NCBI RefSeq assembly: GCF_027579695.1 | Contig: NC_083587.1 | Coordinates: forward strand, 48,753,521 to 48,817,520 | Direction: 5' to 3' | DNA length: 64,000 bases | DNA from: Neoarius graeffei | Lineage: Eukaryota > Chordata > Actinopteri > Siluriformes > Ariidae | Shown: one piece after another, positions 25,201-40,000 of the stretch | Layout: every line of letters starts with the position of its first letter | Numbering within the stretch: position 1 is the stretch's first letter | Made by a program: the position numbers and the translations under genes | The notes under the pieces: generated by a model | What the model saw: only the letters and a program-made list of their open reading frames with translations | Told to the model about the DNA's origin: nothing | Database searches by the model: none

Positions 25201-28200
25201 TGTGAAGAGTGGAGACAACTGGTCTGTGCAGTTTCTCAGGGTGGATGGAGAGACAGAGTCAAGTCCAGCTGATTTATGGGGGTTCTGTCTCTTGAACAGT
25301 CTATTGACATCCCTCTCCTGAATGGTGAGAGGCGCAGTGGGGGAGGAGGTGGAGGGGCTTTTGACGTAGACAGAGATGAGGAGGAGCGGGCTCCTGAAGA
25401 GAGGGGGATGGAGGTGGTGATTGTGGGGGGAGGTATCAGGACTGTCCCATTGTTTTTCAAAACAGCAGTAGAAGGTGTTAAGGTCATTTGCAAGGGTGAA
25501 GGTTGTTGACAGAGTGAGGGGGTTTGGGTTTGTAGTTCATGATTTGCCTTAGCCCTCTCCAGACAGATACAGTCGACAGTTAGTCGAGAACTGGTGGTGT
25601 TGTTTCTCAGCATACAGCCATTTAGCATCTCTCACCGCCTTGCTAAACCTGTACTTGGACTCTTTAAACCCATCCCTGTCCCCACTCTTGAACACCTCCT
25701 TCTTCTGCTGTCTCATCTGTCTGAGTCCAGCTGTGAACCAGGGCTTGTCGTTGTTCCAACTCGCACCAGGGTGAGTTATTATGCAGTTGTCCTCACAGAA
25801 GCTGATGCATGAAGTCACCGCCTCTGTGTACTCATCTAAACTATTTGTGGCAGTCCTGAAAACGTCCCAGTCTGTTGAGTCCAGACACGCCTGAAGGTCC
25901 TCCACAGCCTCCTTGCTCCACTTCCTTGATGTCCTCACAACAGGCTTGCTAAGCTTTAGCTTCTATCTGTATGAAGGGATTAGGTGGACCATGACATGGT
26001 CGGAGTGGCCCACTGCAGTGTGCGGGACGGCGTGACAAGCATTGTTAACTGTTGTGTAACGGTGATCCAAAACATTCTCCTTTCTGGTAGGACATTTAAT
26101 AAACTGTTTTTATTTGGGGAGTTCATGGGAGAGATTACCTTTGTTAAAGTCGCCAAGGACAATAACTAAAGAGTCTGGGTTGGCCTGCTCCACACACAGT
26201 ATCTGGTCAGAGAGTAAGCGCTGTGCCTCCTGCACGTTAGCTTGCAGTGGAATATAAACACCGACCAGAATGAACCGTCGTTACACCAGCCACTATTTGT
26301 GTAAAAACAGATTCCTCCACCTTTAGTTTTACCGGAAAGTTCTGCATTACGATCCTCTCTGAAGAGTTAGAAGCCTGCCAGCTGCATCGCCGAGTCCGGT
26401 ATTGATCCACACATCCACGTCTCCGTAAAGCACAGAATTGCCGATGAAGAAAAGTCTGTTTTTTTTCCCCAAAAGTAGTTGTTCATCCATTTTATTGCTC
26501 AGTGAGCACACGTTAGAGAGATATATTCCAGGCAGTGGTGTGTGGTGTCCATGCTGGTGAAGGTGCACAAGCGATCCAGCTCATTTACCTCTCCTCCGGC
26601 GTATCACACTGGCAGCAGCACAGGTGAAGGCACCTTTGACCAGAATGGACAATAAATCTACAGATGGTGAAATGAATGTAGGAAATAAGTCCACTCAAGT
26701 CATTTTCCTGATGTTCAAGAGTTCTTCTCTCATGAAAGAAATTCGGGAAGGGTTACATGAAGTGCTATTTACAACCAAAACAAGACTACACAGAGCACAC
26801 CAAAACTCTGAGGCGGCCGTCCGTGGCGCCATCTTGAAATATGTTTGTGGAAAAACCGGCCCTTTTTCCACCAACAACCATGCCATGGTCAAAACCACTT
26901 GCATTCCCCCCACCCAATGTTTGATATTAAGATCAGCTGAAGCGCTTGACCTCTATCTGTGTGACTTGTATTATATTGCGCTGCTGCCACATGATCAACT
27001 GATTGGATAATTGCATGAAATGGCAGCTGTACATATATCATAGAACATTTCAAAATACCTCCACTTGAACGTTTTTTCCAGGCTGGCACACAAATAACAA
27101 GCTTTATTGTTCAGGAGTACAAAATTGTCACTTATTCTCGTCCGAGATTGTCCACGTAGACACCAGGACTCCAGTCCATATCACGCCAGTGAACCTGCTC
27201 ATCTTAAAAGTAAATTACTTAATGTTTCTGTGTTGGTGTAATTCATCAAGCATTTTAACACAAAATGTAAATCTTAGCTTATGAAAACTTTAGTTAAAAT
27301 AAATAAAATATATATAAACATGGCCCGTTCTATAATTGTAGGTACATTTCAAGTGTTGACTCTGTTAGTCATTGTCAACTCCGTTATCGTCAAGCTAGGC
27401 GATCCCATTAACAGAATTGACGATAACAGAGTTGACATTTCCTACCATTTTGTGTCCTAACTCCACATGCTAACCTCACGTTAGCTACCACATGGCATGT
27501 ATAAAAACAGAATTGTATGGATTTTATTCATCCATCCATCCATCCATCCATCCATCCATCCATTATCTGTAGCCGCTTATCCTGTCCTACAGGGTCGCAG
27601 GCAAGCTGGAGCCTATCCCAGCTAACTATTGGCGAGAGGCGGGGTACACCCTGGACAAGTCACCAGGTCTTCACAGGTCTGACACATGTACCCCTTTTCC
27701 ACCAAATCAGTTCCAGGGCTGGTTCGGGGCCAGTGCTGGTTCACAACTCGTTCAACTTGCGAGCCAGCCGAGAACCAGTTTGCTTTTCCATAGCTCGCGG
27801 TGCTAAGGGAAGCCACGTCAGTTACGTCGCTGTATACGTCAGTTACGTTGCTACGTTTGCATAAACCTTGGCGCGAATATCGAAGCAAAAACAACCAGCG
27901 CTCGAAACTAACGGTGTCCCGACATCCCGGGGACCATAAAAAATGTCATCGGGACACAAAATTATCATATCTGGGACAATCCCGGGACAATGGAAAAAAA
28001 TAGATCTAGAAAAAAAGTTCTACATTAATATTATTTACAAAGCCGTAACACATAGTAGACATTCACCTAATTTGTCAATTTTAATTTTAAAACGTTAAAA
28101 GCGAAAAATACATAGTAGCTACACTTTGGATGCACCTGCATCCGTAGGCTACAGAGCAGCGCATTCTGTTCTAGAATCTTCAGCCGGAGTCCGCATTATA

Positions 28201-30271
28201 TGGACTTGGAATGGAATTGCTACCGCACACGCTGCGCCGACTCTTGCCAGAACAAAAATGCTGAAGTGGTTGAAGCGGACCGACCGCGGGGAAGAAACTG
28301 AAAGCCCAGACATAACGTCTCCGGGACCTTCAGGATCCAAAGTGTCATCGCCTGGTCTGCAGGCAACGCTAGCAACTGAATGAACTTAATGAACACTGTT
28401 AGACACGTTATAAAATACAACAGGAATGATGTGGATGATATTGACGGAAGATACCGTTCAACAGAATAAGTGAGTTTTCTTGGTGTCTTTCTAGTTCAGA
28501 AAGTTTAGTCAGTCAGCAGCACAACTAGGCTCGGACCTGGCACTATGCTGATGTTGCTAACATTTGCACCCGGCAGCGAAAGTTCATAAAATGGATAACG
28601 GAAAGTTCATAAAAATGGATAACGGTAATGGATAACGGAAAGTTCATAAAAATGGATAACGGTAATGGAGAAAATGATAAGTTGGCCTTATAAGTGCCAA
28701 CAGATATTCAAGGTATAAGTAGATGAAATGAACATAAAAGGGGTCTTATTTTCAGCTAAAGTGTACTGCAGATGTAGGGAGTTGAAACATTTTCTGAATG
28801 AGCTAGTTGGCCCCTTTAAATAAACGGGTATCTATTCATACAGTGAGATCGCCAAAGTTTAATAAACTGAAAATGCAATAACTGTAATTTTGAAGTAGAT
28901 GATGTATAGGACATGTGTCGCTTGTGTCTTGTGACTTATTGTAAAAATTATATAAAGGGTTTAAAATCGCATAGTTACAAATATAGTAGTAACTTCATAT
29001 GATAATATTAACCACTGGTTATTTCAGAGAGGAAAAAATGGGGACACTATTGCTTCCATTCGGGACAATACAACACAGAATTCGGGACCACTGGGGGACA
29101 CAAAGAAAAAAAGTTAATTTCGAGCCCTGAAAACAACACGGAAGAAGCAGCAGCAGCAACAACAGTAATAATAATAAATGACTTGGCGTTTGTTGGCGCT
29201 TAAAAATAGCGATCTTTTGCGGTCTTGTTATTGTTGGTCTTAACAACTCCGCCCCCCCCGCTGATGTAAGCGGTTCTTTCCTCTGGCCCAGCAGAGAGTT
29301 GGTGCTAGCCTGGAACCGGTTTTTCTGGCCCCAGAGCCAGTTCTTTGTCAGTGGAAACAGAAAACCCGGTTCCAAACTAAGCACTGGCCCCGAACCAGCC
29401 CTGGAACTGCTTTGGTGGAAAAGGGGCAAAAGAGAACCATTCACATTCACACCTACGGTCAATTTAGAGCCACCAGTTAGCCTAACCTGCATGCCTTTGG
29501 ACTGTGGGGGAAACCAAAGCACCCAGAGGAAACCCACGGGGAGAACGTGCAAACTCCACACAGAAAGGCCCTCGTCGGCTTCTGGGCTCGAACCCGGGAC
29601 CTTCTTGCTGTGAGGCAACAGCGCTAACCACTACACCACCATGCCGCCTGATTTTAATCATATTGTTGTTGGTTTTTTTATGAGTGAGCGATTCACTCCA
29701 ATATCACAAGAATAGATTTGACGAATAATTAATCTACTGTTGGTGCATCCTCAACATTTTGTTCAAATTAATGAGAGAAGAAACAGAACACGCCTCACTG
29801 CCTTTCTGCAGTTTCCCGCCAGAGGAAGCGACATCTCTCAGTGCAGTTGTCATGCATATTATTAAAAGTCTCTGTGGATTTTATGCAGTTTCATTAACAG
29901 AGTTGATAAAGTACTTTTTTTTTTTTAATGACCTGAAATTTTCACATAATACAGAAAATAGACTTTCTGTGTAGTTTGATTTTATAACAGTTAATAGAGT
30001 GAGCCTCAAAAAAACAGACTGTTAGACTGAATCACTTCATGTTTATTCAAGTTGAATGTACGAATCAGTCATCGAAGACGGCCAGTAATGTGGGGGGAGG
30101 GGTGGGAGTCGTTTAGTTAATGTTTTATGGATAAATTGGGTCAAAAATGTACATCAAGCATTGCTGTTAGTGATAGTTTGCATTATTGTTCAAAACTGAT
30201 TCAATAAAGATTTCTTTTGTGGAAAATAACAAAAGGTTTATCTCCGAGACGTGAAATGTACTCCAAATTCT

Positions 30272-30312
<41 letters not shown>

Positions 30313-31019
30313 AAAGTATAAATCAGCTGGTTATGTGGGACTGCTGGAGATCAAAGTTTACACTTGCTCTACTACATGGTCACATGAAACCTGCACTTGT
30401 GTGTCAAAGGCAAACTGCAGATATCATCCATGTTTTATGTCAAGCAATATTATAAATGCCCTCTCTTCTTTAGCTTCTATTGGCTATCGGGTTAGTTGTT
30501 GCTACTGATGACGACGGCATTTTTCATAACTAAGTTGTTCTCAACAGTGACTCTCATTCGACTGAACCCGTAAATAAAAACCCACAGCGCAGTGTCCGAG
30601 TCAGTGCGTTTACATGCACATAGAGAGAATCGAATTTCTGCCGTTGCTCGACTGAAATCGAAGTTCAAAATGCCATGTATACACCTTAATTCGGCTGAAA
30701 TTGAACTGAACTTGATTTCTCGGAATCGAGCTACACAACCTAGATTATGCGATTGTAGCCGAGCTACTTAGTGCATGTATATCCTATCGAGCTACGTATT
30801 CGAGCTACTTACTTCAGCACTGCCCCTTCCGGAAGTGACGAGTGACGAGACCACAAGCGGGAAACACAACAGCCTCGGTCGGCATGACAACGAATCATGA
30901 ATCTTTTCTTTTTGTGGCATTGTTTGCACTGTTAAAATTTAGTTCACTTACTGTATCACCAAATACATCTGTACAGCTGTTGCATAGCTGTGAATTGTGT
31001 ACATAAACAAGTCACTGTA

Positions 31020-31054
<35 letters not shown>

Positions 31055-34000
31055 GTCCAACATCTGAATAATGTCAATAAAAACAAAACAATTGAACTTT
31101 TTGTGTGTTTATTAAGACACAAGTTAAATTGCAAGCAAAAAAAAATATTTTTTTGTAAGCAAAAAATGGACTTTAGAAAAATATACAATTGTGCAAAATA
31201 AGTTGTCTTACAAAACAGTGGTCTGCGCAGGACAGTTTGTAGCCATACAGTCTGTTAGAGCAAGCCTAACAGCTCGAGCACGGAACTGCCAGTGTTGCCA
31301 GATTGGGCGGTTTTAAGTGCATTTTGGCGGATTTGAACATGTTTTGGGCTGGAAAACGTCAGCAGTATCTGGCAACACTGCTGATAACTTTGTTTATACT
31401 CTTGAATAGCTCTTCTTCATGACGACAACAGGAAGTGTACCAACACGATGGGGCGTGTAGTGTCACCTGTGGCTCGGGTGCACAATGTACCTCACACAAT
31501 AGCTCGATTTGCTTGTGTGCATGTAGGATTGGATTTCTCTGGCACCCCTGCTGGGACCCTTAGCTCGATTTGGATGTGCATGTAAACGTACTGAGTGATT
31601 CCGAGGAGCATTTAGTGTCACTAAGGAAAGCGCAGCCTCAGTTCTTCTGGGCTAAAGGAGGACAATTGCAAAACATTCCAATAATGTACAGTGGTGCTTG
31701 AAAGTTTGTGAACTCTTCAGAATTTTCTATATTTCTGTATAAATATGACCTAAAGCAGCATCAGATTTTCACACAAGTCCTAAAAGTAGATAAAGAGAAC
31801 CCAGTTAAACAAATGAGTCAAAAATATTATACTTGGTCATTTATTTATTGAGGAAAATGATCCAATATTACATATCTGTGAGTGGCAAAAGTATGTGAAC
31901 CTCTAGGATTAGCAGCTAATTTGAAGGTGAAATTAGAGTCAGGTGTTTTCAATCAGTGGGATGACAATCAGGTGTGAGTGGGCAACCTGTTTTATTTAAA
32001 GAACAGGGATCTATCAAAGTCTGAACTTCACAACATGCTTGTGGAAGTGTATCATGGCACGAACAAAGGAGATTTCTGAGGAACTCAGAAAAAGCGTTGT
32101 TGATGCTCATCAGGCTGTAAAAGGTTACAAAACCATCTCTAAAGAGTTTGGACTCCACCAATCCACAGTCAGACAGATTGTGTACAAATGGAGGAAATCA
32201 CTCCAAGAGCAAAGTGTGTAATAGTCGGCGAGGTCACAAAGGACCCCAGGGTAACTTCTAAGCAACTGAAGGCATCTCTCACATTGGCTAATGTTCATGA
32301 GTCCACCATCAGGAGAACACTGAACAGCAATGGTGTGCATGGCAGGGTTGCAAGGAGAAAGCCACTGCTCTCCAAAAAGAACATTGCTGCTCATCTACAG
32401 TTTGCTAAAGGTCACGTGGACAAGCCAGAAGGCTATTGTAAAAATGTTTTGTGGACGGATGAGACCAAAATAGAACTTTTTGGTTTAAATGAGAAGTGTT
32501 ATGTTTGGAGAAAGGAAAACACTGCATTCCAGCATAAGAACCTTATCCCATCTGTGAAACATGGTGGTGGTAGTATCATGGTTTGGGCCTGTTTTGCTGC
32601 ATCTGGGCCAGGACGGCTTGTCATCATTGATGGAACAATGAATTCTGAATTATACCAGCAAATTCTAAAGGAAAATGTCAGGACATCTGTCCATGAACTG
32701 AATCTCAAGAGAAGGTGGGTCATGCAGCAAGACAATGACCCTAAACACAAGTCATTCTACCAAAGAATGGTTAAAGAAGAATAAATTTAATGTTTTGGAA
32801 TGGCCAAGTCAAAGTCCTGACCTTAATCCAATCGAAATGTTGTGGAAGGACCTGAAGTGAGCAGTTCATGTGAGGAAACCCACCAACATCCCAGAGTTGA
32901 AGCTGTTCTGTACAGAGGAATGGGCTAAAATTCCTCCAAGCCGGTGTGCAGGACTGATCAACAGTTACCAGAAACATTTAGTTGCAGTTACAGTGCCTTG
33001 AGAAAGTATTCATACCCCTTGAACTTTGTCACATTTTTCCACCTTACAACCACGAACTTAAGTTTTTTTTTGTTTGTTTGTTTTTTTAATTGAGATTTTA
33101 TGTGATAGACCAACAGAGAGTAGCACATAATTGTGAAGTGAAACGGAAATGATAAATGGTCTTCAAAATTTTAAACAAATAAAAAATTCTGAAAAATGTG
33201 ATGTGCATTAGTATTCAGCCCCCCTGCGTCAATACTTTGTAGAGCCACCTTTTGCTGCAGTTACAGCTGCAAGTCTTTTGTGTATGTCTCTACCAGCTTT
33301 GCACATCTAGACACTGAAATTTTTGCCCATTCTTCTTTGCAAAATAGCTCAAGCTCAGCCAGATTGGATGGAGAGCGTCTGTGAACAGCAATTTTCAAGT
33401 CTTGCCACAGATGCTCAATGGGCTTTAGGTCTGGACTTTGACTGGGCCATTCTAACACATGAATATTCTTTGATCTAAACCATTCCATTGTAGCTCTGGC
33501 TGTATGTTTAGGGTCATTGTCTTGCTGGAAGGTGAATCTCCTTCCCAGTCTGAAGTCTTTTGCAGCCTCCAACAGGTTTTCTTCCAGGATTGCCCTGTAT
33601 TTAGCTCCATCCATCTTCCCATCAACTCTGACCAGCTTCCCTGTCCCTGCTGAAGAAAAGCATCCCCATAGCATGATGCTGCCACCACCATGTTTCACAG
33701 TGGGGATGGTGTGTGCAGGGTGATGAGCAGTGTTAGTTTTCCGCCACACATAGCGCTTTGCATTTAGGCCAAAAAGTTCAACTTTGGTCTCATCTGACCA
33801 AGGCACCTTCTTCCACATGTTTGCTGTGTCCCCTACATGGCTTCTTATGCCTGTCTTTCAACAATGGCTTTCTTCTTGCCACTCTTCCAAAAAGGCCAGA
33901 TTTGTGGAGTGTACGACTTATAGTTGTCCTGTGCACAGATTCTCCCACCTGAGCTGTGGATTTCTGCAGCTCCTCCAGAGTGATCATGGGCCTCTTGGCT

Positions 34001-37000
34001 GCTTCTCTGACCAGTGCTCTCCTTGCTTGCTCTATCAGTTTAGGTGGACAACCATGTCTTGGTAGGTTTGCAGTTGTGCCATACTTTTTTACGTTTTTGA
34101 ATGATGGATTGAACAGTGCTTCTTGAGATGTTCAGAGCTTGGGATATTTTTTTATAACCTAACCCTGCTTTAAACTTCTCCAGAACTTTATCCCTGACCT
34201 GTCTGGTGAGTTCTTTGGTCTTCATGATGCTGTTTGTTCTTCAGTGTTCTCTAACAAACCACTGAGGCCGTCACAGAACAAGTGTATTTATGCTGAGAGT
34301 AAATTACACACAGCAGGACTCTATTAACTAATTAGATGACTTCTGAAGGCAACTGATTGCACTGGATTGTATTTAGAGGTATCAGAGTACAGGGGGCTGA
34401 ATACTAATACACACCACATTTTTTTCAGATTTTTATTTGTTTAAAATTTTGAAGACCAGATGAGAATGAGATAAAATCTCAATAAAAAAAAAATTTTAAG
34501 TTTGTGGTTGTAAGGTGGAAAAATGTGAAAAAGTTCAAGGGCTATGAATACTTTTTCAAGGCACTGTATTGCTGCACAAGGGGGTCACACCAGATGCTGA
34601 AAGCAAAGGTTCACATACTTTTGCCACTCCCAGATATGTAATATTGGATCATTTTCCTCAATAAGTAACCAAGTATAATATTTTTTTCTCATTTGTTTAA
34701 CTGGGTTCTCTTTATCTACTTTTAGGACTTGTGTGAAAATCTGATCATATTTTAAGTCATATTTATGCAGAAATATAGGAAATTCTAAAGGGTTCACAAA
34801 CTTTCAAGCACCACTGTGTTTCAGTAGTACGATAGAAATAAATTAAAGTATGCCTGAAGTTCAGCTTTCTACAGCCCCACGGTTATATTACCTGAATTTA
34901 TAACTGAAGCATTGCCATGTTAGAGCTCACAAGTGTTAAGGAAGGCGTTTCTGTCTAATAAACTCTGTGACATTACAACCTGTCCTTAATCACACCAGTG
35001 TAAAAGGCCTTAGTAGGGATCCAGTCATATTTTCCTCATTCATGTTTACTGATCAGTATGAATTTTTGTAGAGCAATTGTGTTGTCTTTCATCATAGGTA
35101 TTCTTAGACGTGGATTTGTCTTTTACTTTTAGGCGTTCCTGCTGAAGAACATCCTATTCAACATGGAGAGCCCAAACTGGAGAAATATCTCTGGTATGTG
35201 CAGCAGAATGAATTTTAGCAGTTTCCTGAATCATTTTCAGATGTCCCTTTTTTTTTTTCTGAAGTTGTATACACTACCGTTCAAAAGTTTGGGGTCACCC
35301 AGACAATTTTGTGTTTTCCATGAAAAGTCACACTTTTATTTACCACCATAAGTTGTAAAATGAATAGAAAATCTAGTCAAGACATTTTTCTGGCCATTTT
35401 GAGCATTTAATCGACCCCACAAATGTGATGCTCCAGAAACTCAGGTGGTGTTTACATTAGACCGTATCCGTCTCGTTTTCGTCGCGGATGCACTGTCCGT
35501 TCACATTAAAACGCCGGGAAATGACTCCACAGGCGGAACAACTTGAATCCGCCAGGGCCCACATATTCAATCCATTACGTATCTGATCCGGTGCTGTGTA
35601 AACATTGAGGAACGAGGATACGCTGTGCTGAGCTCTAGCTGACGTCGTCATTGGACAACGTCACTGTGACATCCACCTTCCTGATTCGCTGGCGTTGGTC
35701 ATGCCACGTTGGTCATGTGACGTGACTGCTGAAAAACGGTGCAGACTTTCACTTCCTGCTATTTATCCCGAATCACTGCTCGTGCGCTTCACTCGCGCGC
35801 TCTGTGAGCTGCGCAGGGCCGGAGTGCGCACCCTCCAGAGGGCACTCGCTGTTCAGGGCGGAGTGATTTGGAGCGCAGGATGCCTGCGGAGCCGAGCGTA
35901 TCCGTGTATTGGCGTTGCTGTGTGCACGCGAATCGTGTATTGGTATTGCTGTGTGCACACTAATCGTTTTAAAAACGTTAATCTGATGATCCGCTGATAC
36001 GGTCTAATGTAAACACACCACCTCAATCTGCTCAAAGGAAGGTCAGTTTTATAGCTTCTCTAAAGAGCTCAACTGTTTTCAGCTGTGCTAACATGATTGT
36101 ACAAGGGTTTTCTAATCATCCATTAGCCTTCTGAGGCAATGAGCAAACACATTGTACCATTAGAACACTGGAGTGAGAGTTGCTGGAAATGGGCCTCTAT
36201 ACACCTATGGAGATATTGCACCAAAAACCACACATTTGCAGCTAGAACAGTCATTTACCACATTAGCAATGTATAGAGTGCATTTCTGATTAGTTTAAAG
36301 TGATCTTCATTGAAAAGAACAGTGCTTTTCTTTCAAAAATAAGGACATTTCTAAGTGACCCCAAACTTTTGAACGGTAGTGTAATGTGCAGGTTTATAAA
36401 CTTGGCAGGATGCTCTTAAAACTAGCCAAAATACGCAAGTGTATTTCTTCATCTTTTTCAAGTTTTGAAATATAGCTTGACATTATAGAATATATGTAAT
36501 ATTAGAACTCCATTGTCAGTGCCTACTGTTGCGAATTTTAAGGTTTGATCAAGCAGATGCACCAAAAATATCATGTAATGCTATTTGAAGACATGCATTT
36601 GACACCAGAAAAACAGTCACATTTAAAAAATAATATATACGTTTTGTTTTAATGTCCGCAAAATAAAATGCTTAAAACTCAACAGGAAAAACAATTAGAA
36701 TACATTCTAATGAATTAAAAAAAATTAATTTTCCAGAATCAAATCTGCTACTTCCAATCAGAGTTTGTGACTGCTGTTAATAAATGTTACTAAAACATTG
36801 TGATAGCTCAGAAAATAGATTATGACCCAGTGTGGGAAATGAGACCGGACCAGCGGACAGTTACTGGTAATTTTCGCATTTGTCTGTCCGTCTGTATTTC
36901 AAAAGCATCAAACCAGATGGCCCATGAAAAATTGTCAAGCTATGGGTCTAGTGTACTTCTAATTTTCTTCCAAATCTTACATTGGGCGAATACATTGTCG

Positions 37001-40000
37001 TAACACGGCCTGTGAACCGGGGGCCTCCCAGAGACCTTTTGAAGCATCACAGGCAGGGCCCGCTACAACCGTGGCTCGGCCTGCTATTCGCCCACGAAAC
37101 CTCCATGCGAGCGCTGCTCGCCGAGATCTTTGGCTCGAGCCAGAGCTCATATTAGTGTTTTAAAAATTCATAACTCAGCCACCGAAGGTCCTAGCCCTAT
37201 CAACCTTTACAGCACCTTCTCCCCAAGACCTTTCGAACGAGCCCAGGCTCGGCCTGATCCGACGTCAGGAGCAAGCGCGGATTGCAGAAAGCTTTATCAC
37301 GAGCCCTAGTTCCAGCCGCTCACATGTGCAGGGATTTAAAAATTCGTAATTCAGCCACCAAAGGTCCTAGCCCCACCAAAATATACAGGCACCTCCCTCT
37401 CCCCGAGACCTTTCAAACGAGCCCAGGCTTGGCCCAATCCGACATCAGGAGCAAGCACGGATTGTGGAAAGCTTTAGCACGAGCCCTAGTTCCAGCTATA
37501 TTATATAAGAATAGTTGTATCGTTAATTACTAAATTTCTTATAGACTTCTTATAAACTTGGGATAAAAAAAGTCATTGCTGACATAATGTTTCATGGGTG
37601 TTTATTATACAGTAGTACCTACAGTGGGGCAAAAATGTATTTAGTCAGCCACCAATTGTGCAAGTTCTCCCACTTAAGATGAGAGGCCTGTAATTTTCAT
37701 CATAGGTACACTTCAACTATGAGAGACAGAATGGGGGGAAAGAATCCAGGAAATCACATTGTAGGATTTTTAATGAATTAATTGGTAAATTCCTCGGTAA
37801 AATAAGTATTTGGTCACCTACAAACAAGCAAGGTTTCTGGCTCTCACAGACCTGTAACAACTTCTTTAAGAGGCTCCTCTGTCCTCCACTCGTTACCTGT
37901 ATTAATGGCACCTGTTTGAACTCGTTATCAGTATAAAAGACACCTGTCCACAACCTCAAACAAACAGTCACACTCCAAACTCCACGATGGCCAAGACCAA
38001 AGAGCTGTCAAAGCACACCAGAAACAAAATTGTAGACCTGCACCAGGCTGGGAAGACTGAATCTGCAATAGGTAAGCAGCTTGGTGTGAAGAAATCATCT
38101 GTGGGAGCAATTATTAGAAAATGGAAGACATACAAGACCACTGATAATCTCCCTCGATCTGGGGCTCCACGCAAGATCTCACCCCGTGGGGTCAAAATGA
38201 TCACAAGAACGGTGAGCAAAAATCCCAGAACCACACGGGGGGACCTCGTGAATGACCTGCAGAGAGCTGGGACCAAAGTAACAAAGGCTACCATCAGTAA
38301 CACACTACACCGCCAGGGACTCAAATCCTGCAGTGCCAGACGTGTCCTCCTGCTTAAGCCAGTACATGTCCAGGCCCGTCTGAAGTTTGCTAGAGAGCAT
38401 TTGGATGATCCAGAAGAGGATTGGGAGAATGTCATATGGTCAGATGAAACCAAAATAGAACTTTTTGGTACAAACTCAACTTATCGTGTTTGGAGGAGAA
38501 AGAATGCTGAGTTGCATCCAAAGAACACCATACCTACTGTGAAGCATGGGGGTGGAAACATCATGCTTTGGGGCTGTTTTTCTGCAAAGGGACCAGGACG
38601 ACTGATCCGTGTAAAGGAAAGAATGAATGGGGCCATGTATCGTGAGATTTTGAGTGAAAACCTCCTTCCATCAGCAAGGGCATTGAAGATGAAACGTGGC
38701 TGGGTCTTTCAGCATGACAATGATCCCAAACACACCGCTTGGGCAATGAAGGAGTGGCTTCGTAAGAAGCATTTCAAGGCCCTGGAGTGGCCTCGCCAGT
38801 CTCCAGATCTCAACCCCATAGAAAATCTTTGGAGGGAGTTGAAAGTCCATGTTGCCCAGCGACAGCCCCAAAATATCACTGCTCTAGAGGAGATCTGCAT
38901 GGAGGAATGGGCCAAAATACCAGCAACAGTGTGTGAAAACCTTGTGAAGACTTAAGGCCAATTTATGCTGACAACGCAGTCCTCGCAGACGGTGTCGCAG
39001 ATAGCGTCTGCGTAGCCCCCCCACCTTCGCAGACACTCTGCGTGCACCTCCCAAAAATTGTGACCCCCGCAGAAGCCTCGCAGACAGCGTCGCAGACGAG
39101 GGCTCTGATTGGTCCACTCTACATATATTTCTCACATACATACATACATACATACATACCATTACATACATACATTACATACATACGGGAGAGCCGTATG
39201 GTGAAATACCGTGACCTCGGCCTTGAATACTGACCTCGGCCCAGAGGGCCTCGCTCAGTACTTTCAAGACCTCGGTCACGGTTTTTCACGATACGGCTCT
39301 CCCGTATGTATGTAATGTATCTATGTAATGGTATGTATGTATGTGAGAAATATAACACTTTCAGCATGAGAAGATAAACTTCATATCTTCAAGCCAATGT
39401 GTGATATATTTTTTTATTATATAGACGCATTCATAAATAAAAAGTAACCCAATTTTATCAAAGCAATTCATTGATTTCCTCATGAGAAGCATGTAGGAAT
39501 TATGTCACCGTTTTGGTTCTCCATGTCCCGGATGTAGTTTATATGAAAAATACAAGTGCCATATTTCCCAATAAAACATTCATGCCCAGATAATATATAT
39601 AAATAAAATTTTTTGGTACACAATGGACACCTTTACGCCAATCAAACATTGTTGGAATGCCACAGCCTGTTTGAGTATTGTTGCTGACTTTGTGCATCCC
39701 TTTTAAGGCCAATTTATGCTGACAACCCAGTCCTCGCAGATGGCGTCTGCGTAGCCCCCCCCTTCGCAGACGCTCTGCGCGCACCTCCCAAAAATTGTGA
39801 CCACCGCAGAAGCCTCGCAGACAGCGTCGCAGACAAGAGGGCTCTGATTGGTCCACTCTACATCCGCTGTACACGCACTTCCGCTTCCCTACTTTCCCGG
39901 TTTGGTTTGTTTTCACGACCGCCATTTTTAAAAACACGAGCGAAGATGGAGCAGCACGAAGAGCGGTTGATCGAGGAAGTGAGGAAGTACGTACATCTAT

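Larger units (their letters stand above)
27528..29650 (-). mobile_element. SINE, tail type 1, split by a MITE
   Basis: Tail part 27528-27685 ((TCCA)n, TATCTGTAGCCGCTTATCC) and body plus head 29428-29650 (CCATTCACATTCACACC to CCACCATGCCGCC) form one minus-strand SINE. The tacccctttt MITE copy C lies between. Confidence 0.8.
31689..34816 (+). mobile_element. Tc1 transposon, outer, interrupted
   Basis: Ends CAGTGGTGCTTGAAAGTTTG and exact-type complement at 34795-34816; TA at 31687 on the left, TG on the right. It contains a Tc1 transposase relic (32051-32990) and was hit by a second Tc1 at 32989. Confidence 0.9.

Noticed and set aside
23908..26568. Host gene with RT-like protein
   Set aside because: It is a LINE ORF2 broken in many places with a damaged catalytic Asp pair.
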